Positions 14,520 through 20,507 of a stretch of 23,737 bases of DNA are shown here, piece after piece. The DNA comes from a virus. The translations under genes were made by a program, and so were the position numbers. The stretch covers positions 1 to 23,737 of IMG/VR virus record IMGVR_UViG_3300025695_000096, one strand, 5' to 3'. Positions within the stretch are counted from its first letter, which is position 1. Each line of letters begins with the position of its first letter. The notes beneath the pieces were generated by a model, which ran no database searches, was not told where the DNA came from, and saw only the letters and a program-made list of their open reading frames with translations.

Positions 14520-14750
14520 ATGAGCGGCAAGGGTGACGCATACAGACCGGTAGACCGTGAGAAGTATGCAAGCAACTGGGATCGCATTTTTGCGATAAAG
14601 GAAGACCGTGAGTCCGTGCTTCATCCTCAGTCCCTTCGGAAGAAGGACTGCGTGAAACATTTGCAGGATCAGACCGGAAAAGCGGTGGGCCGCTGTCCGA
14701 ATACGATTGATATTGAGGAGCAAATTGAGCAAGACCGTGGGACCGATTAG
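14520..14750 (+). CDS. Conserved small phage protein, MSGKGD type, 76 aa
   Basis: ATG 14520 follows CGGAGGA (14505-14511). The opening MSGKGDAYRPVDREKYASNWDRIF resembles a widespread small phage protein of unknown role that begins MSGKGxxRRP and continues with a YxxxWDxIF motif. The middle contains LHPQSLRKKDCVKHLQD and the end is acidic. An upstream start at 14460 would lie in the operator-like element and is not favoured. It is the last gene before the iteron interval. Function unknown. Confidence 0.72.
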   Translation: MSGKGDAYRPVDREKYASNWDRIFAIKEDRESVLHPQSLRKKDCVKHLQDQTGKAVGRCPNTIDIEEQIEQDRGTD

Positions 14751-14757
14751 GGGTGTT

Positions 14758-14939
14758 TGCGGAAGTCTGCGGAAGTCTGCGGAAGTTGAGACTGGGGTAT
14801 GCGGAAGTCGTTAAAATCCCTTAAGGGAAATAGATAACTTCCGCAATGGTTTTGGACGGGTCTGCGGAGGTTGGCGGAAGTTGTTGGTCTTACTCGCAGT
14901 CATGCGGAAGTCGTCACTTGTCGTTGACGACGTTCCGCA
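14758..14939. repeat. Iteron array (TGCGGAAGT), candidate replication origin
   Basis: The intergenic interval holds copies of the 9-base TGCGGAAGT. Exact forward copies are at 14758-14766, 14768-14776, 14778-14786, 14800-14808 and 14903-14911. An exact inverted copy (ACTTCCGCA) is at 14837-14845. Near copies are at 14863-14871 (TGCGGAGGT), 14873-14881 (GGCGGAAGT) and, inverted, 14931-14939. The first three are spaced exactly 10 bp apart, about one helical turn. Clusters like this are the hallmark of Rep-protein-bound origins. The array contains an AT-rich segment near 14811-14840. Could instead be an operator or packaging/recombination site. Confidence 0.75.
14817..14828. repeat. 12-bp perfect palindrome in the iteron region
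   Basis: TCCCTTAAGGGA is self-complementary over 12 bases and lies in the AT-richer gap between the fourth iteron and the inverted iteron. It could be a dimer-binding site or a melting landmark in a putative origin. Confidence 0.6.
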
Positions 14940-14948
14940 GTGACGACT
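14909..14948. repeat. 10-bp inverted repeat beside the last iterons
   Basis: AGTCGTCACT (14909-14918) pairs with AGTGACGACT (14939-14948), enclosing a second small stem, GTCG/CGAC, at 14920-14931. The outer arm overlaps the last forward iteron and the inner one the inverted near-copy. The structure could be a nick site, cruciform or dimer-binding site. Confidence 0.7.
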
Positions 14949-15049
14949 CACGAAAGTAACGCGCAGGAGAATTGCGTGAAACATCTCGCGATGAGATAGC
15001 TCGATGTTATCGCTACGCGAAGAACATCTTAATAATTGAGGGAATGAAT

Positions 15050-15640
15050 ATGGATGATTATGCATCGAAGATCATGACCGACGAAGGAGGTTATGCATCG
15101 GACGTGACGCGGAAAGCTGTTGCAAGTTGGGAACGCAGAAAAGCGGAGGCGGTGTCACGTTGGGGGAGCTTGGACCGTTTAGCGTCGAAGTGTAGTCCTG
15201 AGACTGCGGCTAAGTTCGCAAAGGCGAAGGGACGGATGAAGGATGCGAAGGTTAGTGCGGAGGAGTTTGAATACGCGAAACGGTTAGGCGTCATGGAGCG
15301 AGGCGTGGATGCGTTGGAGAAGGAAGCAATGGCAAACGGGTACGCGTCGAATGATCTGTGTTGGTTTGACCTGAAGATGCGGGTGAAGGACCGGCGCGCT
15401 TCGCGCTCAGAGACTTCGCAAGAAGGACTGCGTGCCGTCTTTGTGGTGAATCCGGAGGATGCCGGATACGTCGCGGCAACGTTGGGGCATGAACTGGGTG
15501 AGGAGGTGATCGTGTACACGGTAGCGGACATCGTGATGATGGCTCACGAGAATCCAACAGCGTTGACCCATTTGAAACAGATCGCAGGCGCGTATACTAC
15601 TCATGTGGATATAGCGGGAGACGGGGAAGCGCCGTGGTAG
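15050..15640 (+). CDS. Hypothetical protein next to the iterons, 196 aa
   Basis: ATG 15050 follows GAGGG (15038-15042) by seven bases and is preferred. An upstream TTG (14972) would give 222 aa but its AGGAGA is too close. The first half is helical and charged (RKAVASWERRKAEAVSRWGS, then AAKFAKAKGRMKDAKVSAEE). The second half has strand/helix alternation, including AVFVVNPEDAGYVAATLG and EEVIVYTVADIVMMAH. No enzyme motif or HTH is recognised. Its place immediately downstream of the iterons makes it a candidate for an origin-linked function such as a replication initiator, but that is inference only. Confidence 0.7.
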   Translation: MDDYASKIMTDEGGYASDVTRKAVASWERRKAEAVSRWGSLDRLASKCSPETAAKFAKAKGRMKDAKVSAEEFEYAKRLGVMERGVDALEKEAMANGYASNDLCWFDLKMRVKDRRASRSETSQEGLRAVFVVNPEDAGYVAATLGHELGEEVIVYTVADIVMMAHENPTALTHLKQIAGAYTTHVDIAGDGEAPW

Positions 15641-15927
15641 ATAAGGTTATTGGGATAAACGGGAAGCCGTTCGATGCGAGAGACTTTGAAGACGAGAATC
15701 GGAAAGCTGTTGAGAGGATGCTCTTTGATGTGGCTGATGATATCGATACGGGTGGCATTATTCCGCGTGGAATGGCGCTTACGATTATTCAAGAGAATGG
15801 CGAGCCTTTGTTCTGGTATGGCGGAAGCGAGAGCGACCTGTTCATGCTTTACGGGGCAATCGAAGCCATGCGTCAAACATTCTGGGAATCGGTCATTAAA
15901 GAGAGACAGGTAGAGTATGGTGAGTAA
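15634..15927 (+). CDS. Hypothetical protein, 97 aa
   Basis: Starts at GTG 15634, overlapping the previous gene by 7 bases, with GGGGAAG at 15623-15629. The protein begins MVDKVIGINGKPFDARDFED and continues with an acidic helical segment (RKAVERMLFDVADDID) and a beta-rich middle (GMALTIIQENGEPLFWYGGS). No motif is recognised. It overlaps the small terminase gene by 11 bases, which suggests coupled expression with packaging genes. Confidence 0.65.
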   Translation: MVDKVIGINGKPFDARDFEDENRKAVERMLFDVADDIDTGGIIPRGMALTIIQENGEPLFWYGGSESDLFMLYGAIEAMRQTFWESVIKERQVEYGE

Positions 15928-16426
15928 AGTACATAAAGGTGAACTGGGTGAGCGGTTGCCGAAGAACTTAGAACGACGGGAACGGTGGTTTGAGATGAGC
16001 GCAGACCCGATTGCGCTTGAAACCGAGATCACGGACTGCGTGGCTCAAGGTGAGTCACTTCATGCATGGTGCAAGCGCAAGGACATGGCGTACAACACAG
16101 TATTTGACTGGGTTAATCGTGATCCTGCGAGAAAGGAACGCTATGAGCGCGCAAGGATCAGTCGTGCGGAGTGGCACGTCTCTGACATCGAAGAGATGCT
16201 AACGGAGGTGCGTCGCGGTGACCTCGACCCTGCAAGGGCTAGGGTGATTGCAGAGAACAAAAGATGGATTGCATCTCGCATGGACCCGCATTTGTGGGGC
16301 GAGAAGATGCAGATCAATGCCGAGGTGAACGTTGGAGATCGCTATCTTGAAGCGATAAAGCGATTGACTGCGCCTGATGTGATCGAAGGTAGCGCAAGGG
16401 ACATTACACCGGAAAGCAATGATTAA
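15917..16426 (+). CDS. terS: Terminase small subunit, 169 aa
   Basis: Recognises phage DNA and loads the large terminase for packaging. Residues 40-66 (CVAQGESLHAWCKRKDMAYNTVFDWV) form an HTH of the type found in Sf6 gp1-like small terminases, followed by a helical region (ARKERYERARISRAEW, then DIEEMLTEVRRG). The segment RVIAENKRWIASRMDPHLWGEK (109-130) is a strong family mark. The start at 15917 overlaps the upstream gene. The large subunit follows after a 333-base interval. Call confident from sequence and order. Confidence 0.88.
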   Translation: MVSKVHKGELGERLPKNLERRERWFEMSADPIALETEITDCVAQGESLHAWCKRKDMAYNTVFDWVNRDPARKERYERARISRAEWHVSDIEEMLTEVRRGDLDPARARVIAENKRWIASRMDPHLWGEKMQINAEVNVGDRYLEAIKRLTAPDVIEGSARDITPESND

Positions 16427-16495
16427 CGGAGAAAACGCGCACCGACGGGACTACGCGCACACGAGGCGACGTGACCACTTTGTGACCGGCGGTCG

Positions 16496-16520
16496 ATTAC
16501 CGATTTAACATAATGATAGT
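16496..16520 (+). promoter_or_regulatory. Operator-like element, copy 2
   Basis: ATTACCGATTTAACA (16496-16510) matches the first copy at 14 of 15 bases. It leads into TAAC...GTTA (16506-16522), an inverted pair 17 bp wide (14 bp in the first copy), with TGCG following in both. Shared sequence at two intergenic sites supports a common regulator. Confidence 0.5.
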
Positions 16521-16587
16521 TATGCGCCGAAGTAACTTGGCAACGTTGGGACGTAAGTTATTGATTTCGTTGGAGTTGGTCGGAGCC

Positions 16588-16661
16588 TGTGGATAGGTCA
16601 CGATGTTATCATCGCCAACTGGTCAAAAAGTGAACACGATAAAACGTCGATCTGTGGATAA
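16588..16661. promoter_or_regulatory. Two DnaA-box-like sites
   Basis: TGTGGATAA at 16653-16661 is the exact reverse complement of TTATCCACA, a perfect DnaA box, on the minus strand. TGTGGATAG at 16588-16596 differs by one base, in the same orientation 65 bp away. Two such sites within 75 bases of a gene-free stretch are unlikely to be by chance alone, but a role in phage replication is unproven. Confidence 0.5.
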
Positions 16662-16759
16662 GTCCGCCGCGATGACCCCCCCCATCGGTTTATTTGACGG
16701 GGCGGCGACGACGGCAACGTGACACACATCAACGAACCCCCGTGGGGGATAGGAGCGAA

Positions 16760-18178
16760 ATGAGCAACGCCACAAATTCTGAAAATCCATTTGTCGATTT
16801 CATCCTGAAATATCGCAACGACCCCGTGCTGTTCGTTGAGAAGGTCTTCGGTGTACAGCCAGACGATTGGCAGTCCCAGTTCCTACGCGCCATCGCTGAC
16901 AATAATCGACGCATCAGCGTCCGATCGGGTCACGGCGTGGGCAAGTCCACTGCGGCAAGTTGGGCGATGCTCTGGTATCTGCTGACGCGTTACCCCGTGA
17001 AAGTCGTGGTCACGGCCCCAACCAGTTCGCAGTTATTCGATGCGCTGTTCGCTGAGATCAAGCGTTGGGTGAAGGAGATGGACCCTGCGCTTCGTGATCT
17101 GCTTGAGGTGAAGTCCGATCGTATTGAGTTGCGCCCGTCACCGACTGAAGCGTTTATCTCAGCGAGAACGAGCCGAGCGGAGCAACCTGAAGCGTTACAG
17201 GGTATCCACTCCGATAACGTCATGCTTGTCGCGGATGAGGCGTCTGGTGTTCCCGAAGCGGTCTTTGAAGCGGCGGCGGGTTCTATGTCCGGACACAATG
17301 CGGTTACGGTCCTTCTAGGGAACCCAGTACGTTCAAGCGGGTACTTCTATGAGACGCACAACCGGTTGAAGGATGAATGGTTCACCCTGCACGTCAACTG
17401 CGAGAAATCACGCCGCGTCTCTCAGGAGTTTGTCCGTGAGATGGCGATCAAGTATGGCGAGGAGAGCAATGCGTACCGCGTCCGCGTGTTAGGCGAGTTC
17501 CCACTCAGTGACGACGACACGATGATTCCGTTCTCGGTTGTCGAACAAGCGATGAACCGTGACATCGAGGTCGATCAGTTCTCGACCGTGACCTACGGGA
17601 TCGACGTTGCGCGCTTTGGCTCGGACAAGTCCGCGTTAGCTAAGAAGAAGGGAAACGTGATTACCGAGGTGAAGAAGTGGCAGGGACTTGATCTCATGCA
17701 ACTGGTTGGCGCGATCAAGAATGAATACGACGCGGAGGAGACTCAGGATCGTCCGTTGAGCATTTACATCGATTCCATCGGTCTGGGTTCAGGCGTTGTG
17801 GATCGGTTACGCGAACTCGGTCTACCGGCGATCGGGATTAACGTCTCCGAGTCACCGGCCATGAAGTCTGCTTATGTGAACCTTCGTGCGGAACTCTGGG
17901 GCAAGATGAAGAACTGGTTGGAGCAACGCGGGTGCGCTCTCCCGAAGGACGATGATCTGTTGGCCGAGCTAACGTCTCCGCGTTACACGTTTAACTCCTC
18001 CGGCAAGCTACGGCTTGAGTCGAAGGACGAAATGAAGAAGCGCGGTCTATCGTCGCCTGATTTAGCGGACGCGTGTATACTTACCTTAGCCGGTGATGCG
18101 GCAGTGGGTATTTATGGGTCATCTAGCGGTTCTAGTTGGACTCAACCACTCAAGAGATTGATTAAAGGGGTTATCTGA
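16760..18178 (+). CDS. terL: Terminase large subunit, 472 aa
   Basis: The ATP-driven motor and nuclease that packages DNA into the prohead. ATG 16760, with TAGGAG (16750-16755), is preferred over an earlier in-frame start at 16694 that would add 22 Arg-rich residues. ATPase: Walker A SGHGVGKS (56-63), Walker B VMLVADE (154-160), coupling segment VLLGNP (184-189). RNase H-like nuclease: D282 in YGIDVARFG, D338 in YIDS, D434/D437 in SPDLADAC. Motif order and length fit P22/Sf6-like large terminases. It follows TerS after an unusual 333-base interval and is followed at once by four small basic genes. Confidence 0.95.
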   Translation: MSNATNSENPFVDFILKYRNDPVLFVEKVFGVQPDDWQSQFLRAIADNNRRISVRSGHGVGKSTAASWAMLWYLLTRYPVKVVVTAPTSSQLFDALFAEIKRWVKEMDPALRDLLEVKSDRIELRPSPTEAFISARTSRAEQPEALQGIHSDNVMLVADEASGVPEAVFEAAAGSMSGHNAVTVLLGNPVRSSGYFYETHNRLKDEWFTLHVNCEKSRRVSQEFVREMAIKYGEESNAYRVRVLGEFPLSDDDTMIPFSVVEQAMNRDIEVDQFSTVTYGIDVARFGSDKSALAKKKGNVITEVKKWQGLDLMQLVGAIKNEYDAEETQDRPLSIYIDSIGLGSGVVDRLRELGLPAIGINVSESPAMKSAYVNLRAELWGKMKNWLEQRGCALPKDDDLLAELTSPRYTFNSSGKLRLESKDEMKKRGLSSPDLADACILTLAGDAAVGIYGSSSGSSWTQPLKRLIKGVI

Positions 18179-18179
18179 T

Positions 18180-18326
18180 ATGCCAATGGTTGATGGTAAG
18201 AAATACGCTTACACGCCTGCCGGAAAAGCCGCCGCTAAGAAAGCGAAGGAAAAGAAGGCGAAGGAGATGAATAAGTCACGACGCGTTACCGGAGTGGCGA
18301 AGAAGAGCAAGACGCGGAGAGCCTAA
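18180..18326 (+). CDS. Small Lys-rich protein, 48 aa
   Basis: ATG 18180 is one base after the terL stop. The protein is strongly basic, rich in Lys and Ala (PAGKAAAKKAKEKKAKEMNKS, then GVAKKSKTRRA), starting MPMVDGKKYAYT. Similar short basic proteins are common after terminase in aquatic phages. It could bind DNA or RNA, or be packaged with DNA. Its stop is shared with the next start (TAATG). Low sequence complexity prevents a firm family call. Confidence 0.6.
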   Translation: MPMVDGKKYAYTPAGKAAAKKAKEKKAKEMNKSRRVTGVAKKSKTRRA

Positions 18327-18490
18327 TGGCGGCTGATAAGCGAACCAAGTCACCGACCCCGACGAACTCCGCGCTGTATAGCCGCGTAAAGTCCGAGGCG
18401 AAGGCGAAGTTCGACACCTACCCTTCTGCTTATGCAAATGCGTGGCTAGTCCGCGAATACAAGAAGCGCGGCGGGAAGTACAAGGGATGA
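18326..18490 (+). CDS. Small basic protein, LYSRVKSEAKAKF type, 54 aa
   Basis: ATG 18326 overlaps the previous stop. The protein contains LYSRVKSEAKAKFDTYPSAY and ANAWLVREYKKRGGKYK, a helical pattern I recognise from short proteins encoded beside large terminase and capsid genes in many phages. The N-terminal PTPTN part is typical of that group. Function is unknown. It overlaps the next gene by four bases (ATGA). The conserved aromatic and basic spacing argues for a real gene. Confidence 0.7.
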   Translation: MAADKRTKSPTPTNSALYSRVKSEAKAKFDTYPSAYANAWLVREYKKRGGKYKG

Positions 18491-18729
18491 GCCTAGATAA
18501 GTGGTTCAAGCAGGACTGGGTTCGTATTGGCTCCGACGGAAAGATTGCCGGTAAGTGCGGGACTTCCAAGAACCAGAAGAATCCCGATCGATGCTTACCG
18601 CGCTCCAAGGCTGAATCATTAACGAAAGCGCAACGAGCGGCGACCGCCAAGAAGAAGAAGGCGGCAGGTGCTAAAGGCAAGACGGTTGTTGCGAACACCA
18701 AGAAAGCGAAGGTGAAAACCCGTGGTTAA
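18487..18729 (+). CDS. Small basic protein, DUF5872-like, 80 aa
   Basis: ATG 18487 overlaps the previous stop (ATGA); a longer frame from 18442 would overlap that gene further and is not used. The sequence LDKWFKQDWVRIGSDGKIAGKCG and a later CLPRSKAESLTKAQRAATAKKKKAAG segment match a recurrent phage/virus small-protein pattern that I recall as DUF5872. It has a Trp/Cys-containing first half and a very basic tail. A DNA-associated role is inferred from charge only. Confidence 0.72.
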   Translation: MSLDKWFKQDWVRIGSDGKIAGKCGTSKNQKNPDRCLPRSKAESLTKAQRAATAKKKKAAGAKGKTVVANTKKAKVKTRG

Positions 18730-18958
18730 ACCGGCAAAGGGTAAGGCGAAGGTCAAAGTGACCTCGACCGGCAAGAAGGTGTCCTATGGTGCGAAAGGCG
18801 CAAAAGTACGCCCAAACACACCCAAAGGTGATGCGTACTGCGCCAGAAGCTATGAGCAAATGAAGCAATACCCGAAAGCCGCCAAAGACCCCAACTCCCC
18901 CCTCCGGCTATCGCGTAAGCGGTGGCAGTGTTCAGGTAAGAAGAGTGTGAAGAAGTAA
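18722..18958 (+). CDS. Small basic protein with GDAYCARSY motif, 78 aa
   Basis: GTG 18722 overlaps the previous gene by 8 bases. The first 25 residues are Lys/Val-rich. The rest contains GDAYCARSYEQMKQYPKAAK and SPLRLSRKRWQCSG, a pattern I recognise from short phage proteins near packaging genes, with two conserved Cys. Its stop is shared with the start of the 512-aa gene (TAATG). Function is unknown. Together with its three neighbours it makes up a cluster of basic proteins. Confidence 0.68.
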   Translation: MVKPAKGKAKVKVTSTGKKVSYGAKGAKVRPNTPKGDAYCARSYEQMKQYPKAAKDPNSPLRLSRKRWQCSGKKSVKK

Positions 18959-20496
18959 TGGGTGTAGTAAGCGGCGTTAGAGGGCTACTTTTTGCCCACA
19001 ACACAAGTCCTCAAAGATTGGCGCGTGAAGCGCAAATGGGCGGCGCTCCAATGCCATCTATCGGGGTGACTAAAGAGGGTGTTCCGTTTGATAACTTTGG
19101 CGACATCACTTTGATCGGCGACCCCAAGAACTTCGATCCATCTGTTAGAGCTAACAAAGCGTTTAGCTCAGATGCTTACACGGTTCGAGCGCCAAGCCCT
19201 GTCCAAATGGCGAAGAAAGACGCGTACAAGCAGTTTGGAGAAGACTTCGCGGATTACCGAGAGTTAGGTGGCACGGATCAGGTTAAGTACGCTTTAGATG
19301 CATTAGAACGCAAAGGCAACGTCAACGAGTCTAACTTTGAAGACGTATCACGATTTTTCCAAGGCGGAGCAACTGTAAAGGCTAAGTTCCTTGATGACAT
19401 GGGGATTGATATCCGTGATGCGGATGGAAAGCTCGACCGCCGCAAAATCAATGAAGCGTTTACTGGTCTGGATGCTGAGTTTGGTCAGTGGTCTAACCAA
19501 CAGGTTCAAAAGTATTTAGAGCCTGAGACTTACTTTATCTCGAACCCCAATCGAGATTATGTGACCGGTCGCCCTAATCTAGTCGAGTACACCGCAGATA
19601 ATGTCGCCGACTGGATGGCGAAACGCGGTGGCAAGAACCAAGAAAGCGGATTGGGGCAGACGGGTGTTGCGGCACAACGCGCCTCAGAGTCCGTGCAGTT
19701 AAAAAGTTTGGATGATATTAAGGCTCTCCGTGAAAGCGTTGTTGATGAGAAGACACTGGAGCTAGCTAAGAAAGCGACAGAAGACAAGTTTTTCGACTTA
19801 GCTGAAAGGCTAAAAGGCTCTTACCAGTACGACGTTGATTCATTCCGCTATCTTGATGAAGTTGGCGAGATGATTATTGGAATGAATGATCGTAACGCTC
19901 AGAAGATTCTTCGTGAGTTCGGGTTTGGAGATGCTTCTCCAGAACTGGTTCAAGAGATCAAAGGTTATCGAAAGATGCTTCAGGACTCTCCGGTAGGCTA
20001 CATGGAGTCTAAGCCAGAGCGCGTCGTCCAACTTGATGAATACTCAGGCGCGGTAGTTCCAGAAGGGACCGATCCACAGACTCTAGGATTGCTAGAGGAT
20101 GCAGGATTAGAGATCAAAACATACGATCCAGATGTCCCAGAGACACGCACAGCAACTAGAGATACGTTCACGAATCAAATGTTCACGCCCGCCCCAGTCG
20201 GTGCAGTGGCTAGCTTACTCGCGACAGAAGCCGCAACGCCTGAAGGGCAGTTAAATCCGTTGCTCGCTGTCCCTGCTGAAGTTGGATCAGCATTGAATGA
20301 AGCCGTTGTCGGTACACTAGACTTCATTGGACCAGACACGGTGAACGCGATCTCACAGCTTGCGGGTTCTGAGTTCCGCGTACCGCGCTTGTCGGATCAA
20401 GACTTAGTTAAGATGTATACTCAGGGCGGATACATGGACGAAGGTTACGGGCGGGACTTCGTTCGCACTGCGACCGGTTTGCTTCAACCGTTTTAA
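18958..20496 (+). CDS. Polyvalent-protein-like virion or injected protein, 512 aa
   Basis: ATG 18958 overlaps the previous stop. Residues 10-80 (LFAHNTSPQRLAREAQMGGA, then MPSIGVTKEG, FGDITLIGDP, DAYTVRAPSP) resemble an N-terminal segment I recall in large 'polyvalent' proteins of phages and conjugative elements, which are thought to be injected to act against host defences. The middle is polar and helical, with a possible catalytic part not recognised. Residues about 410-470 are hydrophobic and Ala/Gly-rich, suiting membrane contact. It is between terminase and portal, a known place for injected proteins. The enzymatic role is unknown. Confidence 0.65.
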   Translation: MGVVSGVRGLLFAHNTSPQRLAREAQMGGAPMPSIGVTKEGVPFDNFGDITLIGDPKNFDPSVRANKAFSSDAYTVRAPSPVQMAKKDAYKQFGEDFADYRELGGTDQVKYALDALERKGNVNESNFEDVSRFFQGGATVKAKFLDDMGIDIRDADGKLDRRKINEAFTGLDAEFGQWSNQQVQKYLEPETYFISNPNRDYVTGRPNLVEYTADNVADWMAKRGGKNQESGLGQTGVAAQRASESVQLKSLDDIKALRESVVDEKTLELAKKATEDKFFDLAERLKGSYQYDVDSFRYLDEVGEMIIGMNDRNAQKILREFGFGDASPELVQEIKGYRKMLQDSPVGYMESKPERVVQLDEYSGAVVPEGTDPQTLGLLEDAGLEIKTYDPDVPETRTATRDTFTNQMFTPAPVGAVASLLATEAATPEGQLNPLLAVPAEVGSALNEAVVGTLDFIGPDTVNAISQLAGSEFRVPRLSDQDLVKMYTQGGYMDEGYGRDFVRTATGLLQPF

Positions 20497-20507
20497 AGGA
20501 AACATAG

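Larger units (their letters stand above)
16427..16759. other. Gene-free interval between small and large terminase
   Basis: The 333 bases contain no convincing gene. Features seen are the ATTACCG-TTTAACA element (16496-16510), two DnaA-box-like sequences (16588-16596 and 16653-16661), GTGACC repeated 11 bp apart (16471 and 16482), a C run (16676-16683) and a short CCCC/GGGG hairpin before the terL ribosome binding site. Small and large terminase genes usually lie close together, so an interval of this length with paired sites suggests a regulatory, packaging or replication role. Confidence 0.6.

Noticed and set aside
14972-15049. TTG start extending the iteron-adjacent gene to 222 aa
   Set aside because: AGGAGA is only one base from the TTG, too close to function. 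ATG 15050 has a well-spaced GAGGG. The extension is not excluded.
15091-15531. Long minus-strand frames opposite the 196-aa and other genes
   Set aside because: They are antisense to well-supported genes, with no ribosome binding site or recognisable protein pattern, typical shadow frames.
16419-16508. 29-aa basic frame overlapping the terS stop
   Set aside because: Weak GGAAAG site and arginine-rich random-looking sequence. It ends inside the operator-like element.
16736-16750. CCCC/GGGG hairpin before terL as a terminator
   Set aside because: No T tract follows, and the hairpin sits directly before a ribosome binding site. A role in controlling terL translation is more plausible but unproven.
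16694-16759. Upstream extension of the large terminase
   Set aside because: Adds 22 Arg-rich residues without family resemblance. ATG 16760 has a much better ribosome binding site.
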